DNA of 64,000 bases from an uncultured Flavobacteriaceae bacterium (GTDB taxonomy: Bacteria > Bacteroidota > Bacteroidia > Flavobacteriales > Flavobacteriaceae), in NCBI GenBank assembly GCA_947486785.1, contig CANKUU010000011.1, positions 58,075-122,074 on the forward strand. Reading direction: 5' to 3'. The stretch's first letter is position 1. Every line of letters starts with the position of its first letter. Shown here in pieces: positions 27,925 to 36,610 of the stretch. A program made the translations under genes and the position numbers. Under the pieces are notes generated by a model. The model worked only from the letters and a program-made list of their open reading frames with translations, searched no databases and was not told the DNA's origin.

Positions 27925-30174
27925 TTATTTTCTCAACAAGGCTTCAACATACAAAATATGGCCATCCTCATCTTTTATCATGGCAAAGTAAAGTCCCGGT
28001 GATAGGGGGTCTATATTAATTGTTGTTTCTTCATCAGTAAGTGATGCTTTTAATACGGATTGTGTTAAGGTATTTATAATTTCTAATGATTTTCCTTCAA
28101 AATTTTCAAGAGCAACCGTTATAACATCTTCAAACGGGTTAGGATAAATTATAGCTTTATCTGTAACCAAAGATTCAATGTCATTATTATCACCTTCATT
28201 GTTATTGCCCTCATTGTTACTACCCTCATTGTTGGTACAATCACTTGTTGTAGTGTCACATTCAAACTCGTAACTTGAGAGTAAAACAGCATCATCCATA
28301 AAATTTTCTGCCGTAATATTATGCGGCTCATAGTTAACATTACCTTCCGAATCATCGTTAGGATTAAGAGATAGGTAAGGTCGCCTGTATAATTCAACTT
28401 TCTGAATTTCTTTATCACCTGGCACCACCATAGCAAAATTAAGCACGTCATTACGCCAAAGACCTGGTACATGACTAAAATTTCTAGGTAGTGATGTATA
28501 CATATCTAATGCATGTAAAACCGTACCGTCTTTATAAGTAACCTTGTAAGTAAGATCATGGTTACCCACAACAGCACTTCTGTTTTCTTCTTTTAATAAT
28601 TCAAAGGTTTGTGGGTCTGTAATATCTACCACAAATGGCAAGGTACCATTGTATTTAACCGGTTTATGCATTACGTTGGCTTGAGGTTGATTTGAATGTG
28701 CTGTTCCATAAATTAAATACACATCTTGGTTTAACTTTTCACCTCCAGGTATCAAGTCTTTTTCCAGAAAATAATTATGTTCTGGCTGAGAAGGCTCACT
28801 TTCATACACTCTTTTATCTCCATTTAAAACTATATGCGGATAGCCCTGACGCTCGTTAAATTTAAAATTTCTTAATACGCCTTTATCTTCTATTTGCCCC
28901 CTATACGCTGTACTCGCCCCTGCAAGGAATCGATGCATGGCTAGAGCTGAAAAATCACTAAAGCCATCCCAAGGCCCTATGCCAACAGAACGCACCTCTT
29001 TGCAAAAATTGGATCTCTGCATAGCATCACTCCGATCAAAACCATCTCTTCCAATTTCAGAACATGTTGGACTCACAAATTCATACTTGTCTTGTATAAA
29101 ACTATAACTTCTACCTCTTCCTGCACCTTTATCATTAAATCCTCCGTATGGATACAAAAATGAACTTTTATCTGGGTTTGCTTGATCTGAAGCATCTCCC
29201 CAATGAGGTAAACTCAATGCGTGTCCTAGCTCATGAATAAAAGCTAACTTATATTCAAAGCCAACGAACGCTCGATTACCACCCCAGCCTCCTGGTCTTA
29301 AATTTAAAGTGTTTCCAAAGTAAACAGTAGAGAGTGCATCATTAGTACTCTCTATCATATCTTCTATAAATTTAAGGGCTATGGTGTTAATATTTCCATC
29401 ACCTATACCTGCATTTTCTTTATCTTCAAGACTTTCTATCCTTACTAATTCTTCAGTACCATCAGTAGCTACAATTACAGGAAATTTGAGGGTTTTAGGA
29501 AACGTACCAAAACGAACTACACTCGCTGGTATAGAAGACGCCACTTCATTTAAAAAATCATCAAAAGGCTCTATCTTCTGTTTATTTAAACTGCTGTAAT
29601 CAATAAAATCAATATTTACCATTACTAAATTCAATTCTGTATACGGACCAATTTTTAGTGCATCAGCACTTATCTCTCTTCGCTTATCCCCTGCAGTTAC
29701 CGTAAGGCTCAAGCCTGTTTTAATCCAACTTTTGGGCAAGGTTACTGAAAAATAATCTTCAAAATTCGGAACTTCTAAATCAATCGAGCTTTGTAGCATA
29801 TCAGGCCCATTTAAGCAGAGTGTACCTAAAGACTCGTTGTTAAGTGTACCTGTAACTTGAACATCTGGTGCAGGCCCAGAACCAGTAATTGCCAACTGAA
29901 GTAAAGCAGGACGATGCCCAATAGTAAAAAAGAAAGGATGATCTAGCGTATGCCGGTGTGTTTGAGCAATAAAAACTTCAGCGATTTCTGCTGTATTATT
30001 TTGTATTCCCGCACAGGTGCCCTGATCATCTGGCTCAGCAAAAACATACTCGGTAAAATTGTATGAGTTTGGAAGCGCAAGATTAGTATTTGCCTGAACT
30101 CTACCTAAGCTTTGTGCCGATAAAAAGGCTACCGTGTTTATTATCAATAAAATGGAGAGTATAGTTTTATTCAT
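27925..30174 (-). CDS. Secreted M66-like zinc metalloprotease with T9SS type A sorting domain
   Basis: A 749-residue exported protein. The start at 30174 (MNKTILSILLI) gives a clean signal peptide ending LSAQ; the upstream ATG at 30231 does not. The zinc motif HELGHALSLPH near residues 310-320 is HExxHxxxxxH, and the surroundings (GNRAFVGFEYKLAFIHELGH, then many Gly/Trp/Tyr residues) resemble the StcE/TagA/dictomallein M66 group, whose known members cut mucin-type glycoproteins. An Asn/Glu/Gly linker (NNEGSNNEGNNNEGD) precedes a C-terminal region with YPNPFEDVITV and GLYFAMIKDEDG, the type A sorting signal of type IX secretion. It is flanked on both sides by inverted IS982-type remnants, which suggests acquisition as a mobile unit. 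Substrate and exact family need a profile search. Confidence 0.8.
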   Translation of the reverse strand: MNKTILSILLIINTVAFLSAQSLGRVQANTNLALPNSYNFTEYVFAEPDDQGTCAGIQNNTAEIAEVFIAQTHRHTLDHPFFFTIGHRPALLQLAITGSGPAPDVQVTGTLNNESLGTLCLNGPDMLQSSIDLEVPNFEDYFSVTLPKSWIKTGLSLTVTAGDKRREISADALKIGPYTELNLVMVNIDFIDYSSLNKQKIEPFDDFLNEVASSIPASVVRFGTFPKTLKFPVIVATDGTEELVRIESLEDKENAGIGDGNINTIALKFIEDMIESTNDALSTVYFGNTLNLRPGGWGGNRAFVGFEYKLAFIHELGHALSLPHWGDASDQANPDKSSFLYPYGGFNDKGAGRGRSYSFIQDKYEFVSPTCSEIGRDGFDRSDAMQRSNFCKEVRSVGIGPWDGFSDFSALAMHRFLAGASTAYRGQIEDKGVLRNFKFNERQGYPHIVLNGDKRVYESEPSQPEHNYFLEKDLIPGGEKLNQDVYLIYGTAHSNQPQANVMHKPVKYNGTLPFVVDITDPQTFELLKEENRSAVVGNHDLTYKVTYKDGTVLHALDMYTSLPRNFSHVPGLWRNDVLNFAMVVPGDKEIQKVELYRRPYLSLNPNDDSEGNVNYEPHNITAENFMDDAVLLSSYEFECDTTTSDCTNNEGSNNEGNNNEGDNNDIESLVTDKAIIYPNPFEDVITVALENFEGKSLEIINTLTQSVLKASLTDEETTINIDPLSPGLYFAMIKDEDGHILYVEALLRK
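28189..28232. repeat. Short in-gene repeat encoding the NNEG linker
   Basis: Imperfect 12-15-base units encode NNEGSNNEGNNNEGDNND between the protease body and its T9SS domain. This is a typical flexible, expandable linker. Confidence 0.7.
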
Positions 30175-30449
30175 ATGCTTAACATTTATATTTACTCCCC
30201 CCTCGTTAACATGAGGTAAAGTATTACTCATTTAATGATTTAAAAGCAATTTAATTCATTTCAAAAAAACTGCCTAGTTTTAAAGTAACTCAAATGCATA
30301 TTTAATATTGTATCAATCTCTTGCTTTTCGACCTAATGACAAAAGCCTTGTATCTATATAACTTATTGATTATTAGAGCTAATTTAATTTATCGGTTTTT
30401 TTAAAGACGAAGAAATTCAACCTTTAAATGACGGTAAAAATAGTTATTT

Positions 30450-31200
30450 TTAAAGTGTTATCTTGAAGCTTAACCTAAGAAAGATTTAGCATGTTGGGTT
30501 GCTCATAAAAACTGACCTTGTGATTGAGAGAAATTAGTTTCAATTCTCTTTTATATCTTCCGTTTTGACTCTTTTAAAGGCACCTAAATATGCTATTTTA
30601 ATAGCATTGGAACGGACCGATTACTATTTTAAATAGCCAAACAAATCTATCTGATAATCGGTACGTAGGTAAGCACTATCACCGATTCATGTGCAATTTT
30701 TCAAATAGGGAATTATTTCTTTTAAAGAATTACTATCAGGAATAGGTGCAGGAGCTAAATCAAAAGCAAAAAATACACCATTTTGGTCAGAAACGGCATG
30801 AAGTTTATATCAAAAATCCTTGCTTTTTTTGAGCGGTACGATGTGCAAATATAGAAGGAACATCTTCTCTATTAGAATCTGTGTAAGCAAATAGTTTTTC
30901 CCCGTCTTTTATTGTAGACACTTCCTTTGATCATAGGATCCAAAAAGTGTCTTTAAATAGCTGTAATTTAGTATTTATACATGTATTCTCAGCAGTAAGA
31001 TTAAAAATTACAAGCGCTATAGTACTTAGCTTAGGTATTCTAATTTGCTTAAACCTATGTAAGCCTGCATCAATTAATTATAGGTTATTCAAGCTAATTA
31101 TATGATTTTCAGCAAGAATATTTAAATATTTGATAATCAATTAAATATATGACTTATGAATCGCTTGAGTCATTTTTTTCTAAATACACATCAAATATAA
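30450..31200 (-). mobile_element. Decayed IS982-type insertion sequence, right copy
   Basis: It is an inverted copy of the element at 27000-27800, facing inward. Read on the minus strand it gives the same broken transposase pieces (GSVYNKRRGK, LTKMVYFLL in a shifted frame, YQIDL-like and KRIETNFSQ segments). It shares with the left copy what seems to be the same internal shortening between the VYNKRR and YKLHAV segments relative to intact IS982 transposases as I recall them. The minus strand also keeps a TATATTTG element near 31194 that could have been the transposase promoter. Confidence 0.78.
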
Positions 31201-31486
31201 AATAGTTCTACCAAAACTGAATAAATAACCTAACCACTAGTTATGCTAAAAGGCAACTAGTAACACAAAGCTTAAAAAAATGCCGATCTTCAATTTCAAA
31301 ATTTATCGTTTCGACAATTTTCAACAAGAAATAAAAACCATTTGTCTTATTAATTAGCACTTCTTTCGTTTCAAAAAAGCGTGAAATATTCGTAAAGAAT
31401 TTAAACAGAATGAATCTTTAAAAAGTATTCATTTTAAAAAACAAATCTTCTTTTACGACATAGAATTTATAATTGATAAATATTTC
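31201..31486. other. Non-coding A+T-rich spacer between IS remnant and photolyase operon
   Basis: No ORF, RNA or terminator could be supported here. Confidence 0.4.
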
Positions 31487-31541
31487 TTGTTTAATAAAAT
31501 CTATTTTTAATTAAACAAATAATCGACCTATATTTGTTTAA
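31487..31541 (+). promoter_or_regulatory. Promoter with three regularly spaced TTGTTTAA-type operator boxes
   Basis: TTGTTTAAT (31487-31495), its exact inverse ATTAAACAA (31510-31518) and TTGTTTAA (31534-31541) lie 23 and 24 bases apart, about two helical turns. The third box overlaps the -7 element TATATTTG (31529-31536). There is no TTG at -33. The ATG of the first gene is at 31551, so the leader would be only a few bases. The pattern resembles operators of MerR/CarH-like light-sensing regulators that control photolyase and carotenoid genes; no such regulator gene lies in this window. Confidence 0.6.
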
Positions 31542-31550
31542 ATCTATTTT

Positions 31551-32048
31551 ATGAAATTATATAGGCTTATATCTTCACAAGCAATACCCATAGATAAAAA
31601 AGAGGCTTGGTCATTTTTATCTAATCCATCTAATTTGTCTGTTATTACCCCAGATCATATGAAATTTGAAATTTTAGAAGGAGGTAAAAGACCTATGTTT
31701 CCTGGGCAAATAATTCATTATACCGTTTCGCCATTTGTAGGGTTAAAAACTAAATGGGTAACTGAAATAACACATGTAAAAGACTTTCAATATTTTGTGG
31801 ACGAACAACGTTTTGGCCCTTATGCATTATGGCATCATAAACATTTTATCAATGAGATAAATGGTGGTGTGGTTATGGAAGACATTATCGATTATAAATT
31901 ACCTTTGGGTATTATTGGTCAATTAGCACATCCATTAATTGTAAAAAGAAAACTTTTACAAATTTTTAATTACCGAGAGCAAAAACTTCAAGAACTGTTT
32001 GGTAGTGTCGACGGTATTGGTAGTAGACTAGAACTTAAATCTATATAA
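31551..32048 (+). CDS. SRPBCC (START/polyketide-cyclase fold) ligand-binding protein
   Basis: A 165-residue cytoplasmic protein of the SRPBCC helix-grip fold: DKKEAWSFLSNPSNLSVITP at the start, a central TKWVTEITHV strand, RFGPYALWHHKHFI, and MEDIIDYKLPLGIIGQLAH before the long C-terminal helix. It is the first of three genes (SRPBCC, SDR, photolyase) separated by 1 base each. The ligand is unknown. In other bacteria relatives sit beside photolyase and carotenoid genes, which supports a light-stress role. Confidence 0.85.
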   Translation: MKLYRLISSQAIPIDKKEAWSFLSNPSNLSVITPDHMKFEILEGGKRPMFPGQIIHYTVSPFVGLKTKWVTEITHVKDFQYFVDEQRFGPYALWHHKHFINEINGGVVMEDIIDYKLPLGIIGQLAHPLIVKRKLLQIFNYREQKLQELFGSVDGIGSRLELKSI

Positions 32049-32049
32049 A

Positions 32050-32742
32050 ATGAAAAAAAATATTTTACTTATCGGAGGATCCCATGGTATTGGTTTTTCA
32101 ATTGCAAAACAATTACATGAAACTCATAACGTATTTATTGCTTCACGTACCAATGAAGATCTTGGGACGCTTAATGTCGAACACATTCCTTTTGACGTTA
32201 AGTCTGATGAATTAGACCTTAACAAATTACCAAATGAAATACACGGTTTAGTTTATTGCCCTGGGAGTATTAACCTTAAACCCTTTAAAATGTTAAGTTT
32301 AGATACTTTTCTTGAAGATATGCAGCTTAACTTTTTTAGTTTAGTAAAAGTAGTTAAACAAGTACTACCAATTATAGCAGAAGATGCAAGTATGGTATTT
32401 TTTAGTACGGTTGCAGTAGGCACCGGTATGCCGTTTCATACAAGTGTTGCGTCCGCAAAAGGAGCTATAGAAGGTTTTGGAAAATCTATGGCTGCAGAAT
32501 ATGCACCAAAATTCAGAGTTAATGTTGTTGCTCCTTCGCTGGTAGATACACCTTTAGCAAAGCGATTGTTAAGTAATGACAGAAAACGAGATCTGATGAA
32601 TCAAAGACATCCCTTAAAACGAGTTGGGCATGCAGATGACATTGCTAATATTGCAGTATTTTTATTAAGTGATAAAAGTAGTTGGATGACCGGGCAAATT
32701 GTTGGTGTAGACGGTGGTATGTCTACTTTAAACATAAATTAA
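32050..32742 (+). CDS. Atypical short-chain dehydrogenase lacking the catalytic Tyr
   Basis: A 230-residue SDR-fold protein. The cofactor loop is IGGSHGIGFSIAK and the C-terminal segment LLSDKSSWMTGQIVGVDGG is classical. The active-site region reads HTSVASAKGAIEGF: the Lys of YxxxK is present, but the Tyr four residues earlier is Val. The Ser upstream (FFSTVAVG) is kept. Reductase activity by the normal SDR mechanism is therefore doubtful, and a binding or regulatory role should be considered. It lies 1 base from the gene on each side. Confidence 0.88.
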   Translation: MKKNILLIGGSHGIGFSIAKQLHETHNVFIASRTNEDLGTLNVEHIPFDVKSDELDLNKLPNEIHGLVYCPGSINLKPFKMLSLDTFLEDMQLNFFSLVKVVKQVLPIIAEDASMVFFSTVAVGTGMPFHTSVASAKGAIEGFGKSMAAEYAPKFRVNVVAPSLVDTPLAKRLLSNDRKRDLMNQRHPLKRVGHADDIANIAVFLLSDKSSWMTGQIVGVDGGMSTLNIN

Positions 32743-32743
32743 T

Positions 32744-34051
32744 ATGGGCGAAAAAGTATCCATTTTTTGGTTTAGACGAGATTTACGACTTCATGACAAT
32801 GTAGCACTACTTCATGCTTTAACTAGCGGCAGCCCTGTATTGCCTATTTTTATTTTCGATAAAAATATTCTTTCAAAACTTCCTAAGGACGATGCACGAG
32901 TTAATTTTATTTTTACCGTGCTTCAAAATTTACGAAAAGAGCTTAAGAATTCTTTCGGGAGCTCTATCGCGATGTATTTTGGAAATCCTGATAAAGTACT
33001 TACCGAAATTTGTGAAAGTTATGATGTTCAAGGTGTTTATGCAAACAAAGACTACGAACCTTATGCAACTGACAGAGATGCTAGTATTGAAAAATTGTTA
33101 GCCGGTAAAAATATTTGTTTTCATCTGTTTAAAGATCAAGTCATTTTTGAAAAAAATGAAATCGTAAAAGATGATGGTAAACCGTACGTAGTGTATACAC
33201 CATTTAAAAACAAGTGGAAAAGTAAGTTTTCAGATCAGCTTTTAATGTTAAACGACACCCAGCCATATTTAAATAACTTGTTTCAAAACAAGGATTTAGT
33301 TAATTTATCTTTGGATGATATAAATTTTATAGCGTCTGAAATTAAGGTGCCTGATTATACTGTAACATCGCACTTAATTACTAATTATGAAGCTACAAGA
33401 AATTTTCCTGCGCTTCAAAATGGAACTTCAAGATTAGGGCCTCATTTAAGATTTGGTACTGTTTCTGTTCGTGAAATGATGCGGAAAGCTATCGCAGAAG
33501 AAAATGAAATTTTTTGGAGCGAACTTATTTGGAGAGAGTTTTTTATGCAGATTTTATGGCATTTTCCTTATACCGTGAGTCAATCATTTAGACCAAAATA
33601 TGACCGAATAGAATGGAGGAATAATGAAGAAGAATTTGAAAAATGGAAAAATGGAAAAACAGGTTACCCCCTTGTAGATGCTGGTATGCGAGAACTAAAT
33701 TCTACGGGTTATATGCACAATAGAGTACGCATGTTAGTCGCTAGTTTCTTATGCAAACATCTGTTAATTGATTGGCGATGGGGAGAAACCTATTTTGCAG
33801 AAAAACTATTAGATTATGATTTAAGTGCCAATATTGGTAATTGGCAATGGGCGGCAGGTAGCGGTGTAGATGCGGCGCCCTATTTTCGTATTTTTAACCC
33901 TACTACTCAAATTGATAAGTTCGATAAAAAGCATGAGTACATAAAAAAATGGGTGCCAGAATTACAAGAACTAACTTACCCAAAACCAATGGTTGATCAT
34001 AAAATGGCTAGATTACGATGTTTAAAAGTCTATAAGGAAGCAGTAGCCTAG
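32744..34051 (+). CDS. phr: Deoxyribodipyrimidine photolyase (class I, FAD-dependent)
   Basis: A 435-residue photolyase/cryptochrome family protein. The N-terminal antenna domain starts VSIFWFRRDLRLHDNVAL. The FAD-binding domain contains TSRLGPHLRFGTVS, WRNNEEEFEKWKNGKTGYPLVD-type segments, GYMHNRVRMLVASFL, and GNWQWAAGSGVDAAPYFRIFNP. These are the hallmarks of class I CPD photolyases, which use blue light to split pyrimidine dimers. Its repair substrate (CPD rather than 6-4) is inferred from overall similarity only. It is the last gene of the three-gene operon behind the TTGTTTAA boxes, so expression is probably light- or stress-controlled. Confidence 0.93.
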   Translation: MGEKVSIFWFRRDLRLHDNVALLHALTSGSPVLPIFIFDKNILSKLPKDDARVNFIFTVLQNLRKELKNSFGSSIAMYFGNPDKVLTEICESYDVQGVYANKDYEPYATDRDASIEKLLAGKNICFHLFKDQVIFEKNEIVKDDGKPYVVYTPFKNKWKSKFSDQLLMLNDTQPYLNNLFQNKDLVNLSLDDINFIASEIKVPDYTVTSHLITNYEATRNFPALQNGTSRLGPHLRFGTVSVREMMRKAIAEENEIFWSELIWREFFMQILWHFPYTVSQSFRPKYDRIEWRNNEEEFEKWKNGKTGYPLVDAGMRELNSTGYMHNRVRMLVASFLCKHLLIDWRWGETYFAEKLLDYDLSANIGNWQWAAGSGVDAAPYFRIFNPTTQIDKFDKKHEYIKKWVPELQELTYPKPMVDHKMARLRCLKVYKEAVA

Positions 34052-34157
34052 TACGTATCAGCTTTTAATACTGATAAATTTGACTGTTTTTTTTTAGCTT
34101 TTTCAATTTCATTTACTAGAATATTTTCATACTTTCAAGAATTCTTAAATTTTAAAA

Positions 34158-35585
34158 ATGAAGAAAAATATACTCATTATCATTGCTTTATTTTTTGTTA
34201 CAGTAAATTCTGCTCAAAAATTAACTAAATCAAAACAAGCTATCCTCAATTCTGTTGAAAAACATGAAGCAGAATTAATACGAATTAGTGACGCAATTTG
34301 GGCTGCTGCTGAAACAGCTTTTAACGAAACGGAATCTTCAAAGATTCTTGCAGATTATGCAGAAAAGAATGGATTAAAAGTGGAGCGTGGTGTAGCAAAT
34401 ATACCCACAGCTTTTACGGCTACCTATGGCTCAGGAAAGCCTGTGATTAGTATTTTAGGAGAATTTGATGCCTTGCCAGGAATATCGCAAAAAGCACAAC
34501 CAGAAAAGGAACCTTATAAAGAAGGAGCAGCAGGTCACGGATGCGGACACAACATGTTTGGTACTTCTAGTTTGGGGGCCGCTATCGCAATAAAAGAATT
34601 AATTGAAGCTGGTAAATTAAAAGGAACCATAAAATTCTTAGGAACTCCTGCAGAAGAAAAGTATTTTGCAAAAGTTTGGATGGTTAAAGAAGGTTTATGG
34701 AACGACGTTGATGTTAACCTAAGCTGGCACCCAGGTCCAAAAATTGAAGCTGATGTACAAAGTGGTTTATCTTTAATAGATTTTATTGTAGAATTTGAAG
34801 GTCAGGCTGCACATGCTTCTGCTGACCCATGGAATGGGCGTTCAGCATCAGACGCGCTTGAGCTCTACACTACGGGTATCAATTACTACAGAGAGCATAT
34901 ATTACCCTCTTCTCGTATACACTATCATATACAAGATGGCGGACAAGTAGTTAATGTTGTGCCCGATTACGCAAAGCTATGGGTAAGAGTACGCGACCCC
35001 AAAAGATCTAATATGTTACCTACATATGAAAGAGTTAAAGCAATGGCAGAAGGTGCCGCTATTATGGCCGATGTTGATTATAAAATTACTTTAGTGTCGG
35101 GTATCTATGAAGTATTGGTTAACAGAACAGGAGGTGCTGTAATGCAAAAAAATTTAGAATTGTTAGGGCCTATTAGCTATACTGCAGAGGAAGAAGCTTT
35201 TGGAAAAGCAATTCAAAAAGCTACCAATAAACCACAAGTAGGTATGGACGCTGCTATAAAACCATTACGTAAAACCTTGGAAACACCGGGAGGTGGTTCT
35301 ACGGATGTAGGTGACGTTAGTTGGAATGTACCCAATATTAATTTAAGCGTTACGGTAGCACCCAAAGATACCCCATGGCATTCGTGGGCTGTTGTTGCTT
35401 GTGGTGGAATGTCTATTGGTCATAAAGGAATGATTTATGCTTCTAAAGCTTTAGGCATGACTGCGGTTGACCTGTTTCAAAATCCTAAATTAGTCAATGA
35501 AATTAAAGAAGAGTTTAAAACGAGAAAAGGAGATGAAGTTTATAAGCCAATGATTGATGGACCACCACCTATCTCAGGCGAATAA
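34158..35585 (+). CDS. Exported M20D amidohydrolase (AbgB-like)
   Basis: A 475-residue metal-dependent amidohydrolase of the M20D group (related to AbgB, the p-aminobenzoyl-glutamate hydrolase subunit, and to hippurate hydrolases). The signal peptide ends VNSAQ at about residue 19, so it acts in the periplasm or outside. Metal ligands are visible in GHGCGHNMFGT, TPAEEKYF, SWHPGP and the late GHKGMIYAS; the dimerisation domain lies between. The substrate is unknown. It is transcribed alone, about 105 bases after photolyase. Confidence 0.9.
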   Translation: MKKNILIIIALFFVTVNSAQKLTKSKQAILNSVEKHEAELIRISDAIWAAAETAFNETESSKILADYAEKNGLKVERGVANIPTAFTATYGSGKPVISILGEFDALPGISQKAQPEKEPYKEGAAGHGCGHNMFGTSSLGAAIAIKELIEAGKLKGTIKFLGTPAEEKYFAKVWMVKEGLWNDVDVNLSWHPGPKIEADVQSGLSLIDFIVEFEGQAAHASADPWNGRSASDALELYTTGINYYREHILPSSRIHYHIQDGGQVVNVVPDYAKLWVRVRDPKRSNMLPTYERVKAMAEGAAIMADVDYKITLVSGIYEVLVNRTGGAVMQKNLELLGPISYTAEEEAFGKAIQKATNKPQVGMDAAIKPLRKTLETPGGGSTDVGDVSWNVPNINLSVTVAPKDTPWHSWAVVACGGMSIGHKGMIYASKALGMTAVDLFQNPKLVNEIKEEFKTRKGDEVYKPMIDGPPPISGE

Positions 35586-36610
35586 GAGACTATAATTAGT
35601 CTTTATACAAAAACCAATACACGAGTATAACTGGTTCTACGAGGTAGCAAATTATTTTACTGATTTTTCAAACTTTTGTAAAAAATGTTGCGTACTATTC
35701 AATAGTAGTAACATTTTGATGCTTAAAGCCTTAACAGGCTGTTTTACAGGTAAAACAAATAAGGTGTAAAAAAGAAGCTGAATTCAACTTCTTTTTACAC
35801 CTTACTTATGAGGATCGACTTCTTAATAATAATATCTTTTTACTGCGCAAAAAAGTTGCTAAAATATCTATTATTCTAAGTTCGGCTTCCTTTTTTACAA
35901 CTCAAATGCTATTTGATATAGTAGCTACAGAAAACAAAAAATGTTCTTTACAGCAATATTTTAAAAGGGGCTTTTGTTTTCTAATTACCAGTTATTTGAT
36001 TTACGTTCTACCGCAATAACTGCATGTAGCTGTTCTATAAATCTCAATTCATTAGTTTTAAACTGGTTTTATAAGGAAGATTACTTATGTGCTTTTTAGC
36101 CCTATACTGAGAATCAATAAATTTATAATTTCTATATACATAATTGATATAAGCTCTATGTTAAATCGCTCCATAATTGAGCTATATTTTAAAAATTAAA
36201 TATTCTAGCTTCTAAAACAAAGACAATTAAACACAAAGGGATATCTTAAAATGCTTTTTTTACAGAGCTATTGCATTATAAAATAGATACTACATTCAAT
36301 TTTAAGGGTTTATAAGCTTATGAAGTTTCATTTTTTTAAAACCGAACAAAAAATTCATATCGGTAATGAACAAAAGGAAAAAAAAGGTTAATACCTTTGG
36401 CCGCACTACTCGCCCATCATAATTTATAAATAAAAAGCCAGGCTCAAACTAAAGTACGTTTAGATAAAATTATAATGAAATTTTGAAAGTAATGCTTTAA
36501 TTAAGAAAATTTCCACTTTTTAACTAATGAAAATCATTCATTGATATTAGAACAAAAACGTTTCGCGTTAATTATTAAAAACACTAGAAAAAAATAATTT
36601 AGTACTTCTA
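35586..36610. other. 1-kb intergenic region, no gene recognised beyond one terminator
   Basis: It lies between convergent genes. Apart from the hairpin at 35760-35804 I see no ORF, RNA or repeat. The length is large for this gene-dense chromosome, so decayed coding DNA or an unrecognised small RNA is possible. Confidence 0.45.
35760..35804. terminator. Long hairpin, probable bidirectional terminator
   Basis: TAAGGTGTAAAAAAGAAG and its near-exact complement CTTCTTTTTACACCTTA close on a GAATTC-centred loop. It is A/T-rich at both feet. It lies 175 bases past the amidohydrolase stop, so it may end that transcript or an unseen small RNA. Confidence 0.65.

Noticed and set aside
28149..28472. 107-codon minus-strand frame inside the protease gene
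   Set aside because: It is out of frame with the protease, and its repetitive Met/Thr stretch is the NNEG-linker repeat read in another frame.
30175..30231. Protease start at 30231
   Set aside because: It would put 19 polar residues before the signal peptide and block export.
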